From an uncultured Rubritalea sp. (GTDB lineage Bacteria; Verrucomicrobiota; Verrucomicrobiia; Verrucomicrobiales; Akkermansiaceae), in assembly GCA_937951395.1 (NCBI GenBank), contig CALFBV010000147.1:1-17637 (forward strand): a stretch of 17,637 nt of DNA. Direction: 5' to 3'. Shown here piece by piece: positions 1-9,436 of this stretch. Position 1 is the stretch's first letter, and each line of letters begins with the position of its first letter. The notes under the pieces were generated by a model that made no database searches, was not told the origin of the DNA, and saw nothing but the letters and a program-made list of their open reading frames with translations. Position numbers and translations under genes: made by a program.

Positions 1-2
1 TA

Positions 3-2282
3 GACCCGTATAACAAAGCAGCAAGACGTGGCCTAGAAAAAGTAAATGCCGCTAAGAGTGATTATTATCGTGCAGCCTATGATCAGACCAGAGCGTCGAT
101 GCTTATGGAGGTTGATCAGGCGTGGGAAATAGCTAAACCACCTGAAGAAGAAAAAAAATTAGAAAAACAAAATGTTATAGGGAGGAAAAGTAATGCATTA
201 CTTTTTGGTAAATCTACTTCCCGTTCAGACAAACTATACACTCAGACGGAGCTAGATGAGAAAAGACTGTTGAGTATACAGGAATATAAAAAGAAGAGGG
301 AAATACAGGAAGATAAGGTTGAAGATCACAGAACACGACTCTACGCGCTCAGTAAGAGGCTAAAGATTCCATATCACGGAAAAAATGGTAGGTTTTATGC
401 AGGGAGAGATGCAGATGGGAATGAGTCTCAGCGCGCTACTCAAGCTTATGAAGAAGCGAAGAGGACGAAAAATCAGTTGGAGTCATTTACGAACTCACTG
501 GATGGGCTTAATGATGAAGACCTCCAAGTGGCTTTACTAGCGTCAGGAAGACCTGAGGCGGCGGTTTTAAAGAATGACTATACTAAACTGAATGAACTAA
601 AAGCGCAAAAGAATGCAGCATCGGGGGCTAGTGATAAAGTAATTAAGACCTTGGATGATAATATTAAAAAAGTAGAAGACCGTCTCGGAAGATCAACGGT
701 CAATGTCCGCAAAAAGCTGGCTGAAGATTTAGTTGTCTTTAATCAAAATCTAGAAAAATTACGCATTGATACCGATAAAGAAGTCGGAGATTTAATGGTC
801 TCTGCTGAAGAGAAAACTCGTTTCGGGAAAGTCCGTGAGGACTACGAACGGGAGCAAGCTATTCTAGATGCGATTAAACAAGCAGAGTTCATCGAGACTT
901 TAGGTGAAGGTCTTGAGAGTGATGTGATGTCAGCAAAAGAGTTGATTCCAGAAAAAGTAACCCCAGATTTCACCAAGGAGCTCTCCGCAGAAAAAACGAT
1001 ACACTCCACATTTTCACTCAATGTCAGTGATGTCAGCTACAAGCTTGCGAAGTCGGTTCTGTTAGAAAAAGGTGGGGTGCCAGAGGCTGTTAAGATCCGT
1101 GTAGAGGAATTTGTGAATGCTTTCGACTACGGTGATCCGAGTGCCTTCGGAAAGAAGGTGAACTGTGTCGTGGAGCAGTGCGCGCATCCATTTTACCAGC
1201 AGCGTAATCTCATGCGCATCGGGATGAAGACTGGAGCGATGGGGAGATCTCAGCCATTACGATTGACTGTTCTGTTAGATAACTCCGGTTCCATGGAGCG
1301 TGCAGACAGAGCGGCCACAGTAGCGAAAGCTATTGAGGCTCTAGCCAGCCAGCTAGGGCCAAAGGATGAGGTAACTCTCCTTAGTTTCGCCCGTGGTGCA
1401 AGGCTAGTAGCGCAGAAGGTGAAAGGGGATAAAGCTCATCAGCTAGTCCATTTAATAAAAACCATCCCTTCCGAGGGCGGGACGAACCTCAGTCTAGCCA
1501 TCGATCAAGCCTATACCACTGCCCAGCAGAGCGTCCAGGATGGCACCATGAGCCGCATTGTGCTCATCACAGATGGAGCGGCTAATCTAGGGAATGCAGA
1601 CCCAGAAGATCTCTCAAAAATCATCGAGAAAATGCGTCAGAACGGGATTGCATTCGATGCCTGTGGCGTGGGTGCTGACGGACTAGATGATGATATGCTA
1701 GAAGCTCTCACTCGCAAGGGCGATGGCAGATACTACTTTATCAACAAGCCAGAAGATGCGGATGCAGGTTTCGCCCAGAAGCTAGCAGGGGCACTCAGAC
1801 CAGCCGCTAAAAACGTAAAAGTCCAAGTGGTGTTTAATCCGGAGCGCGTAGGAAACTACCGTTTGCTTGGATTTGAGAAGCACCGCTTGAAGAAGCAGGA
1901 CTTTAGAAATGACGCAGTAGATGCCGCAGAAATGGCAGCCGAGGAAGCAGGGAATGCCCTCTACCAAGTAGAAGCCAAGCCCGGTGGAAGAGGCGATGTA
2001 GGCACAGTCTTTGTGAGATTCCGCGATATGGCATCAGGTCAGATGGTGGAGCGCAGCTGGGTGATTCCCTACGAGCCTAGCATTAAAAACCTTACCTCTA
2101 CTAAGCCATCTATGCAGCTTGCAACCGTAGCAGGAATGCTCGGTGAGCGTCTCAAGCAAGGCGAAGAAGCCGGAATAGAACTCAATCAACTACGCCCAGT
2201 CTACGGCAAGCTAAGAAGCCATTTCCATGCTGATAAAGAAGTCAAAGACCTCCTCAGAATGTGTGAAAAGGTAAGCCGCTAG
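3..2282 (+). CDS. YfbK-type VWA-domain protein, 5'-partial
   Basis: The reading frame is open from the left edge. The 32 codons before the first ATG (base 99) read as protein (DPYNKAARRGLEKVNAAKSD and onward), so the true start lies outside the window and 759 residues are visible. That first stretch resembles a post-TPR segment I recall from verrucomicrobial secretin-like proteins (recollection). A charged, probably coiled-coil region follows, to about base 960. From about base 1000 comes a YfbK-type N-domain (STFSLNVSDVSY, then RVEEFVNAFDYG), then a VWA domain with a complete MIDAS: DNSGS at 1278-1292, Thr at 1482 and Asp of ITDG at 1572. The FNPERVGNYRLLGFEK segment and the C-terminus match the YfbK C-terminal domain family. 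VWA domains bind metal-dependent ligands, so a protein-binding role is likely; the partner is unknown. The giant downstream gene starts 64 bases later and is the best candidate partner. Signal peptide or lipobox cannot be judged because the start is missing. Confidence 0.88.
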   Translation, partial: DPYNKAARRGLEKVNAAKSDYYRAAYDQTRASMLMEVDQAWEIAKPPEEEKKLEKQNVIGRKSNALLFGKSTSRSDKLYTQTELDEKRLLSIQEYKKKREIQEDKVEDHRTRLYALSKRLKIPYHGKNGRFYAGRDADGNESQRATQAYEEAKRTKNQLESFTNSLDGLNDEDLQVALLASGRPEAAVLKNDYTKLNELKAQKNAASGASDKVIKTLDDNIKKVEDRLGRSTVNVRKKLAEDLVVFNQNLEKLRIDTDKEVGDLMVSAEEKTRFGKVREDYEREQAILDAIKQAEFIETLGEGLESDVMSAKELIPEKVTPDFTKELSAEKTIHSTFSLNVSDVSYKLAKSVLLEKGGVPEAVKIRVEEFVNAFDYGDPSAFGKKVNCVVEQCAHPFYQQRNLMRIGMKTGAMGRSQPLRLTVLLDNSGSMERADRAATVAKAIEALASQLGPKDEVTLLSFARGARLVAQKVKGDKAHQLVHLIKTIPSEGGTNLSLAIDQAYTTAQQSVQDGTMSRIVLITDGAANLGNADPEDLSKIIEKMRQNGIAFDACGVGADGLDDDMLEALTRKGDGRYYFINKPEDADAGFAQKLAGALRPAAKNVKVQVVFNPERVGNYRLLGFEKHRLKKQDFRNDAVDAAEMAAEEAGNALYQVEAKPGGRGDVGTVFVRFRDMASGQMVERSWVIPYEPSIKNLTSTKPSMQLATVAGMLGERLKQGEEAGIELNQLRPVYGKLRSHFHADKEVKDLLRMCEKVSR

Positions 2283-2316
2283 TTTTACCTGAAATTTACA
2301 ATGAAATATTAAACCT

Positions 2317-2360
2317 CTGTTACTATAAAATCAAATCACTGTTACTATGAAATCTAATAA
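2317..2360 (+). repeat. 22-base tandem duplication over a start codon
   Basis: Two adjacent 22-base units (2317-2338 and 2339-2360) match at 19 of 22 positions, beginning CTGTTACTATAAAATC and CTGTTACTATGAAATC. The second copy contains the ATG of the giant protein gene; in the first copy the same position is ATA. There is no Shine-Dalgarno sequence in front of either copy. The duplication may be a chance slippage product or may affect ribosome loading. Confidence 0.75.
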
Positions 2361-5300
2361 AATCTTTACGTGTATTGTGAAAAACCTTGTGTCTAGTGTC
2401 ACTGCTGCCGTTGTCTCTTTCGGGCTGATGGGTAGCGTGGCATTAGCGCAAGAAGTTCCCCAGGAAGAAGTCAAAGCCACGCTTAAAACCGACAATAATG
2501 GTGTCGGATCACTAGTTGTAGAAGCACGCGGGATTCCACCAAAAGCACCCTTATTTTTTACAGCTAGGGCAGAGCATGTGGTCACTGTATCACCAGATTC
2601 CGTAAAGCAAGTAATCACTATTAATTACAAAAAACTACAGGGCGCAAATGATGTGATGAGCTTGGTTCTGAAGCATAAGTCTGATGTAAAATCCGTGAAA
2701 GGTGTTGGGCTAAAGGAATGGGCTGTTAGAGAACTAGAAGGTACCCACTATCTAGATGTAAGAATGCTAGATCCTCAAGCAAAGGTTCTCACTATCACGG
2801 TTACTGCTGAGCGTTTGCTAGAAAAATCTGCCTCGAGTTCTAAAGCTTCAATTATGACGCTAACCAACACGGAGTCCTCAGGCTCAGGATTTTCTGAAGC
2901 CATCACAATTATTAAAAAAGGTGTTCAGCTTGATGTCATTAAGGCACTCGGATGTATTTCTGCCAAACCTCTTGTTCCAGATTCATTAATGTTTTTTTCA
3001 AATGGGACATCGAATTTAGAGCTTAGGATTCTCAGATACGAGGGGGATTATGCCGGTGTCGATCTCAGGAACGTTACCATGCGGGCAGTACTAGATTCCG
3101 ATGGGAAATCAGCAATCATCACTCTAACCGGGACTCTACATGTCCGAGAGGTTTCTGGTAAACCGTTCACCCTCGTCCGAGGAAAAGTAGCGCTTAGTAG
3201 CAAGCCATACTGCGATGGTGGGCAGATCCATGTCCGAGCAGTGAAGGATGAAATGGAGTGTGGGGTCATTTGTAAACAGCTAGGAATTTTCCCTGTTCGC
3301 TTGGAGTTCGCGGCACCCATCACTACGGGGACTGGATGGAATACACTACAGTTTACTGTGCCAAACGGTGCTGTTGTCCCATTACATTTCGGGAATCTCA
3401 ACGCAAATATCGAGTTCCGTGAAAGCGAAACAACCCATCTTGATTTCTATCAAGGCGCTTGGCAAGGGATGCTTCCCGCGTCTGGTCTCTGCTCGCTTCA
3501 TTGGAAAATCAAACCGAAAACTGGCGATGGTGAACTTTTCTATACCTCAAACGGAGTCTCAGAAGTCAGCATCGGATCAGGTCTGATGCACACCTCTTCT
3601 ACAGTCACCTTCAAAGTGTTGCAGGGGAAGATGGATAAAGTAGAACTTGATCTAAGAGGATCAGGAGAAGTCGTCTCCGTTATTGGCACCCAGGTAGCTA
3701 GTTGGAAGGTGAAAGAGGCTGGAGATAAAAAAGTGTTAGAGTGCATTCTCAAGTCTGCCACATCGGACATGGAGCAGATCCGTATCGCGACTCAGTTCCC
3801 ATTGGGTAAATTTCCCACGAAAGTAGAGCCACTCAGCGTCACTCCACTCGGCACTATGCGCCACTCAGGATTTATCCGTGTTTCTAACAAGGGAGCAGTG
3901 CGAGTAGAGACCAGTATCACGGAAGGGCTGATGCAGCTCTCACCAGATAAATTTCCACAGAGCGGTAAGCCAGATCCTAATCTTACTAAAGCGCGCCAAG
4001 TTTTCGTCTACCGCTACCCATCCGCCGAGCGGAAGCTAGAGATCTCTGCAGATCAGATCATATCAGAAGTCGCAGTCAGCCACATCACAACCTATGAAAT
4101 GAGTGAGACGGATCGTGTGATTCAGGCTGACATTGAGATAGACATCACAGAGGCTGGGCTGCGGGACTGGAGCTTTCTGATCCCTGCGGACTATTCCGTC
4201 TCAGGCATCAGTAGCGCCAATATGGTCGATCATGTAGCCAGCACCACAGTAGAAAAAAATCAGAGATCCCTAAAAATTCTCTTCAAAGACGAAGTCACAG
4301 GACGCCAACTCATCAAAGTCCGCCTAGAGAAAAACTTACCAGCAAGCATGGGCGATTGGTCACTCCCATCGTTGACATTTCCTGGAGCTAAAAACGTCCG
4401 TGGAGATATTGGCATACTCTCCGCCAGTGGCTGGAAAATGCAGCCCGTAAAGGCATCAGTCAAGAATCTGGATGAGCGCCCACTCGCGTATTTCCCTAAA
4501 AACAATAATCATGGAGAACGGCTCCAACACGCTTACCGCTCTCGCAGCTCAGACTGGTCAGCGACGTTCGAAATCTCCGCCAAGGGGCAATCGATCCAAT
4601 CTGATCTGCTGCACCTCTATCACTTAAAAGAAGGTATCCTCGAAGCGAAAATCCTCGTTTACTATTTCGTGATCGGGGCACCAGCTAGCGAGTGGAAACT
4701 CCAGCTCCCAGCTGGTGCTGAAAACGTCTCAGTGGAAGGTCAAAACGTCCGAACTTGGGATCAAGAAGATGACGTTCTCACTGTGACTCTAAATCAACCA
4801 GTCCTAGGTGCTTCTAAGCTTCTTGTAACCTACGAGGAGTCAATGGATCCAAACGGAGGCAAGATAAACATAGGTTCTGTGACTCCGCTCGGAGTCCAGT
4901 CTGAGTCTGGATTTATCCACCTAGTCAGTAGCCAGCAAGTGAAAAAGGGTGATGATGAGAAGAGTGGGAATTTACTCAGTATCAGCCCGCTAGAAATGCC
5001 ATCAGAGCACCGAGTGCTGACCTCCATACCATCCATAGCAGCATGGCAATACGCGGCTAGGCCTTACACGTTAGCATTTGATGTAGAACCATTAGAAATC
5101 GTTAAATCACTCGAGCAGGCAGTGGGTGCGGCATCACTTCATACGCGCATCACTAGTGATGGAGAAGTGGTCACAAATGCAGAGTTCCTCGTCAATACGC
5201 GCGGCAAAAAAGCGCTCCGCATCAAGCTTCCTACTGGGAATAAAATCTGGACTGCAAAGGCAGATGGAGAACTCATCAATGCCCGTATCGATGGCGATCA

Positions 5301-8300
5301 GCTCATCCTGCCACTACCTCCGACCAAGGACTCTAACAGATACCGCACTCTAGAAATACGCTATGGGGGAATGGCTGAGAATCCATCTCGCGTCACCGTG
5401 GGACCACCAGTTCTCTCAGCACCACTCACCATCGCAGAGTGGAAAGTCACAGGAGATAACCATCTCACACCCACCGGTGGAAATGTGAAGCCGCTTCAGA
5501 TGCAAGTCCCCAACAATGGCTTCACACAGATCAGAAAAAATTACCGCTTACTTGCAGGCGTGATCTTCTTGATGCTAGGTGGTATTTTCTTGCTACAGAA
5601 GAAAATCACAGACAAGTGGCTCATGCTCTTTGGCAATCTCTGGATCGTAGCCGCTATTATTTCCTGCCTTGTCTTCGGAGGTCAGGCGTTAGATACAGAG
5701 GTAACGAGTCTCAAGGAATTCGATGTCGTAGCACCCGTCGTAAGTGACCAAGAAATAGTCAGCCTAGAACTAGCAAACCATGCCTCTGGACCTAGCAGTT
5801 TCTCAGGCTTCGGTATTTTTCTTATGATCGTAGGTGTTGGTCTGCTTGTTGTTGGTCTGGTAAAAGAAAATCTATCTAGCACGCTAGTGAGATCACTCGC
5901 CGTATTAGTTATTCTGTTAGGCTGCCTCATGCATGTGGGCGGAGCCGCGTATTTCTACTTCTTTATCGCCATTTTAGGAGCCTTACTACTAGCGAAAGGA
6001 ATGCCGAAATTAATCAACAGGTGGAAATTCAAGCCTAGCAAGCCAGCAGTCGTAGCAAGTATGATTCTGTTCTCTCTCATGGGGTTATCATCCGAAGTGA
6101 AAGCAGCGAACAATATAGCAGATTCCATTCAAGAAACCTGGCAGATCACTGAAGGAAAACTTACCTCTACGCAGCAGATTATATGGCAAGCAGAGGCAGG
6201 GGAATCACTAGAGATTCTCCGCGCACCTGCGGTTCTGTTAGATACTAATGGTACAGGGTTCCGCGTTATCAAGGTTCAGTCAAAAGTGGATAAGACCCTT
6301 TCATGGAAACTCATCGCAGAGGAATCAGGTGTTATAGAAGCCACTGTTAGATACCAAGCAAGCTTCCTCGATAAAGCTGAACTGGCGTGTGATGTACCTA
6401 GTGGATACGCAGCAGTGAAGTTACTCTCCGTCACCGTGGATCAGAAAAATTGGCAAATTTCATCACCGCAATCTGTGCGATCTGAGAAGCTCATAAATAC
6501 AGTTGATAACACAAGTGGAGTGCGTCTCAACTTAATGGGACTAGCGAGAGCGACTGTTATCCTGAAACCAATGCCAAGAGACCGGAGTAAGGAAGCGCTA
6601 AGATTTCTCGCTGAAGTAGCGGACATCTACGTCCCTGCACCAGGTGTTCTGGATGGAAGACACAAGGTCAAAATCAAACCACTCGCTGGTGAACTAAAGG
6701 AACTAATCATCGATATCCCAGATGGTCTCATGGTGGGTAATGTAGCCTGCTCCGAGATCGATAGCTGGAGATTTGATGCTAAGAAAAAGACACTCACAGT
6801 GACCTTGCGACAGGCTCTCTCGCAAGACTGCGAGCTAGTGATTATGACTCAGCGAGGAGTGAAGGCTTATCCCCAGGATCTAATTCTAGAACCCATTACA
6901 GTACGTGGTGCTGCGAATACCGTGGGGGCGATAGGTTACGGATTTGGAGAAGATTCACAGCCAGATAATGCGAAGGTGATGAATCTGTTAGAGATCAATA
7001 TCGCGGACTTCGATGTAGCGCTCCTGAAATCTGCGCGTGAGTTGCAACCGAAATTTGTTCTTCACAAAGCTTACCGCTATGGAGTGAAACGTGGTAAGAT
7101 CAATCTCAGAGTAGCCGCGGTATCACCTGAGATCCGTGTGGAGAGCCGCCAGACTATCCGCCTTACTGATGAGCGCATGTCACTACAGGTAGAAGCGCTA
7201 GCGAACATCACCAGAGCAGGAGTCTTTGAACTTAAATTCACCGTGCCAGTAGGACTCACGGTGGAATCTGTAAATGGCGCAGCCCTAAGAGACTGGAATG
7301 TTGTCGATTTGAAAGGAAGGCAACTCGCTACATTGTATCTCAATGGGAGAACGATGGGGCAACAGCGTTTTACGATCGCGATGCTGGGCGAGTCTCCTGA
7401 GGTGAAAAAAGATGCGAACAAGTGGGATGTTCCTCGCTGGGAATTAGAAAATGTGAGTCGCCAGCGGGGCTCGATGATCCTCATTCCAGATCATGGAATA
7501 CGTCTCCGTGTGGTAGATCGTATGCACGCCTCACAGATCGATAGCAAAAATAACACTGAGCAAAATAAAGGCTCGCTCGCATTCAGGTTACTCCAGAAAG
7601 ATTGGAAGATATCATTAGCAGTTCAGAAGTTAGATCCCTGGATCACTGCTGAAATTCTTCAGCAAGTTAGCGTGCGGGAGGGTCACACCAAGAACTGGAT
7701 GAACATCCATTATAATGTGGATCATGCTGTAGTGAAACAATTTCAACTCCGCATCCCTGGCATAGGAAAAGAACATGCCAGCACTCTCAGAGCGAGTGGT
7801 CCAACGGTAAAAGAAATCGTCCATCATAAAGACGATATCTGGCAGATCAATCTCCGCCGTGGAATGATAGGTGGTGTTCCCGTGCAGATAGGATACCAGA
7901 ATTTAAAATTGCGTGATGCCGATACAGAAGTGATCGCCCCTGTGCAGTTGTTAGATACCAAACAAAGCGCGCACTACATGGCTGTACGCGCGCCGAGTAG
8001 GCTGGAAGTCCAAGGCTCAGAGCTGCGTGAATGGCGCAGCTTCGACTGGTCCAACGTCCCATCTAAGCTCTACAGTATTTCAGATCGTAGCGAGCCAAGC
8101 CTCTGCTATAGAGTCGTAGATGTGGAGAGAAATATGCCTCTAACAGTCAAGCGCCACTCCATGGCAGGCACGCTCAAGCTACGAGTGGCGAGCGGTGAAA
8201 TGCGCACCATGTTCAATGCTGATGGTAGTGCTCTCTCCAGACTGAGCCTAGCTATCAACGTGGCGGAAAAATCTAGCCTCAGAATTTCACTGCCAGCTGG

Positions 8301-9276
8301 AGCTGAGCTTTTCAATGTCATAGTGAATGATAAAAGTGTCGAAGTCGTTAGAGAAGGGGATGCGTATTCATTCCTTGTCACAGAAGCGATCCAGAGCAAT
8401 CAGCCAGCTAAAGTCCAGATCACTTATCAGATGAAAGCAGCAGAAGAATCAAAGAGTTCGATCACTCTTTTAGGTCCTACGCTGAGCATTCCATTAGAGA
8501 ACATTGATTGGTATGTGATGCTCCCAGATGGCTATGATCTCAACAGCTACAAAGGCGGATTCGACTATCTAGACACTATCAGCAATGAGCGTGAAGAAAG
8601 CTACTCGGATGAATTTAAAAAAATCAAACAAGCTAGATATCTCCAGCTCCGCGAGGAAGGAAAGCTTGAGTTAGATAGAGCCATGGACTTCAGCAATAGT
8701 GGTGATCTAGACAAAGCAAACGCAGCCCTCACCCGTGTTTACTACAACCAAGCTGTAGATGCAGCAAGTAATGAGGACGCGCGCGTAAAACTAGAGCGAA
8801 ACATGACCAGTCAAGCCATTATGGGGCTCAACACCCGCAGCCAGAAGTCCTATATGGACAATAAAGCGATGGGGAATACTCAGAGAGATAATGATGCTCT
8901 CGAAGAAGCTGTCTCAAGAAATCCGTTCTTCATGGGAAGCACAAATTTCAACCCTAATCAGCTAGGAGACTACATGCAGGGGAATAGTGATGAAGAGATT
9001 CTCGCCATGCAGCGCATAGCTAGAAAGCTAGTGAAGCCTCAGCTCATCTCTACGGATGCCGAACAGGCAGTAGAGCTAGAAATCCTCAATACCAATAAGG
9101 TTCTCCATTTTCACAAGGACCTACATCTTTCAGGAGACAGTGAGCTAGCGATAGAAATAGAGCTAGATCAAACGATTGGTAACGGTTCTGGCGAAGGGAA
9201 ACCTGGCTCAAGCTTCGGGCTCATCCTCATCCTAGCGATCACCAGTTTCCTAGGGATCTGGCTGGCTAAGAAGTAG
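2347..9276 (+). CDS. Giant two-half envelope protein with signal peptide
   Basis: I do not recognise a named family. The 2309 residues begin with a classical signal peptide (hydrophobic core about 14-31, likely cleavage after ALA at 32-34). A long beta-rich region follows to about 1065. Hydrophobic membrane segments lie near 1069-1085, 1091-1112, 1153-1172, 1184-1200 and 1201-1220. A second signal-like stretch at 1233-1253 ends in VKA. Another beta-rich region runs to about 2110, then a charged, probably helical tail, and a last membrane segment near 2288-2307 ending in KK. Modules recur as A-B-A in each half (A near 497 and 844, B near 736; then A near 1515 and 1861, B near 1752), which indicates an internal duplication. 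Both beta-rich halves are probably exported. The ATG has no Shine-Dalgarno but fits the signal peptide exactly. It lies 64 bases after the VWA gene and is probably co-transcribed. Its role could be adhesion, structure or secretion support, which is inference only. Confidence 0.85.
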   Translation: MKSNKIFTCIVKNLVSSVTAAVVSFGLMGSVALAQEVPQEEVKATLKTDNNGVGSLVVEARGIPPKAPLFFTARAEHVVTVSPDSVKQVITINYKKLQGANDVMSLVLKHKSDVKSVKGVGLKEWAVRELEGTHYLDVRMLDPQAKVLTITVTAERLLEKSASSSKASIMTLTNTESSGSGFSEAITIIKKGVQLDVIKALGCISAKPLVPDSLMFFSNGTSNLELRILRYEGDYAGVDLRNVTMRAVLDSDGKSAIITLTGTLHVREVSGKPFTLVRGKVALSSKPYCDGGQIHVRAVKDEMECGVICKQLGIFPVRLEFAAPITTGTGWNTLQFTVPNGAVVPLHFGNLNANIEFRESETTHLDFYQGAWQGMLPASGLCSLHWKIKPKTGDGELFYTSNGVSEVSIGSGLMHTSSTVTFKVLQGKMDKVELDLRGSGEVVSVIGTQVASWKVKEAGDKKVLECILKSATSDMEQIRIATQFPLGKFPTKVEPLSVTPLGTMRHSGFIRVSNKGAVRVETSITEGLMQLSPDKFPQSGKPDPNLTKARQVFVYRYPSAERKLEISADQIISEVAVSHITTYEMSETDRVIQADIEIDITEAGLRDWSFLIPADYSVSGISSANMVDHVASTTVEKNQRSLKILFKDEVTGRQLIKVRLEKNLPASMGDWSLPSLTFPGAKNVRGDIGILSASGWKMQPVKASVKNLDERPLAYFPKNNNHGERLQHAYRSRSSDWSATFEISAKGQSIQSDLLHLYHLKEGILEAKILVYYFVIGAPASEWKLQLPAGAENVSVEGQNVRTWDQEDDVLTVTLNQPVLGASKLLVTYEESMDPNGGKINIGSVTPLGVQSESGFIHLVSSQQVKKGDDEKSGNLLSISPLEMPSEHRVLTSIPSIAAWQYAARPYTLAFDVEPLEIVKSLEQAVGAASLHTRITSDGEVVTNAEFLVNTRGKKALRIKLPTGNKIWTAKADGELINARIDGDQLILPLPPTKDSNRYRTLEIRYGGMAENPSRVTVGPPVLSAPLTIAEWKVTGDNHLTPTGGNVKPLQMQVPNNGFTQIRKNYRLLAGVIFLMLGGIFLLQKKITDKWLMLFGNLWIVAAIISCLVFGGQALDTEVTSLKEFDVVAPVVSDQEIVSLELANHASGPSSFSGFGIFLMIVGVGLLVVGLVKENLSSTLVRSLAVLVILLGCLMHVGGAAYFYFFIAILGALLLAKGMPKLINRWKFKPSKPAVVASMILFSLMGLSSEVKAANNIADSIQETWQITEGKLTSTQQIIWQAEAGESLEILRAPAVLLDTNGTGFRVIKVQSKVDKTLSWKLIAEESGVIEATVRYQASFLDKAELACDVPSGYAAVKLLSVTVDQKNWQISSPQSVRSEKLINTVDNTSGVRLNLMGLARATVILKPMPRDRSKEALRFLAEVADIYVPAPGVLDGRHKVKIKPLAGELKELIIDIPDGLMVGNVACSEIDSWRFDAKKKTLTVTLRQALSQDCELVIMTQRGVKAYPQDLILEPITVRGAANTVGAIGYGFGEDSQPDNAKVMNLLEINIADFDVALLKSARELQPKFVLHKAYRYGVKRGKINLRVAAVSPEIRVESRQTIRLTDERMSLQVEALANITRAGVFELKFTVPVGLTVESVNGAALRDWNVVDLKGRQLATLYLNGRTMGQQRFTIAMLGESPEVKKDANKWDVPRWELENVSRQRGSMILIPDHGIRLRVVDRMHASQIDSKNNTEQNKGSLAFRLLQKDWKISLAVQKLDPWITAEILQQVSVREGHTKNWMNIHYNVDHAVVKQFQLRIPGIGKEHASTLRASGPTVKEIVHHKDDIWQINLRRGMIGGVPVQIGYQNLKLRDADTEVIAPVQLLDTKQSAHYMAVRAPSRLEVQGSELREWRSFDWSNVPSKLYSISDRSEPSLCYRVVDVERNMPLTVKRHSMAGTLKLRVASGEMRTMFNADGSALSRLSLAINVAEKSSLRISLPAGAELFNVIVNDKSVEVVREGDAYSFLVTEAIQSNQPAKVQITYQMKAAEESKSSITLLGPTLSIPLENIDWYVMLPDGYDLNSYKGGFDYLDTISNEREESYSDEFKKIKQARYLQLREEGKLELDRAMDFSNSGDLDKANAALTRVYYNQAVDAASNEDARVKLERNMTSQAIMGLNTRSQKSYMDNKAMGNTQRDNDALEEAVSRNPFFMGSTNFNPNQLGDYMQGNSDEEILAMQRIARKLVKPQLISTDAEQAVELEILNTNKVLHFHKDLHLSGDSELAIEIELDQTIGNGSGEGKPGSSFGLILILAITSFLGIWLAKK
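3835..5376 (+). repeat. First A-B-A module block of the giant protein
   Basis: This block encodes about residues 497-1010. Module A starts at SVTPLG (497) and again at SVTPLG (844). Each is followed by SGFI and then an ISP- or LSP-like stretch; a further beta segment ends in a basic or acidic strand such as LEIRYGGM. Module B starts near D736 (DWSATFEIS) and contains WKLQLPAGAENVSVEG. The relationship is at protein level; the DNA itself has diverged. Confidence 0.55.
6889..8430 (+). repeat. Second A-B-A module block of the giant protein
   Basis: This block encodes about residues 1515-2028 and parallels the first block. Module A starts near 1515 (EPITVRG) and near 1861 (EVIAPVQLL). Module B starts near D1752 (DWKISLAVQ). 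The offsets agree closely: A to B is 237 residues here and 239 in the first half, B to A is 109 against 108, and A to A is 346 against 347. Sequence identity is low, so the homology rests on spacing plus shared motifs of the type LPxGxxVxxVxG. Confidence 0.5.
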
Positions 9277-9319
9277 TCCCTTTTTTTTAATAAGCTAGCT
9301 CCTTGTGACGTAAAATGAA

Positions 9320-9358
9320 TTCAGTTAAACTTGGGAATTTGTCCTAGGTTTAGCTGAA
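9320..9358. terminator. Strong 17-bp hairpin after the giant gene
   Basis: Bases 9320-9336 pair fully with 9342-9358, including three G-T wobble pairs, around the loop ATTTG. It lies 43 bases after the stop of the giant gene; a run of eight T (9281-9288) comes first and a looser T-rich stretch follows the stem. It could terminate the upstream transcript or stabilise its 3' end. Lack of a compact U-tract right after the stem keeps the terminator call moderate. Confidence 0.5.
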
Positions 9359-9436
9359 GTAGCCTTATTTTCTTCCGTAGATACTAAGTATATACGTGAT
9401 CTGTGATGGGCAAAAAACTCTTGCTAAAGTTAATCT

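Noticed and set aside
7077..7484. 135-codon - strand frame inside the giant gene
   Set aside because: It is antisense to a clear coding frame, Ser/Thr/Arg-rich as expected for a shadow frame.
9253..9288. Rho-independent terminator overlapping the giant gene's stop
   Set aside because: The run of eight T is real, but the only stem before it is GGGA/TCCC, too short to support.
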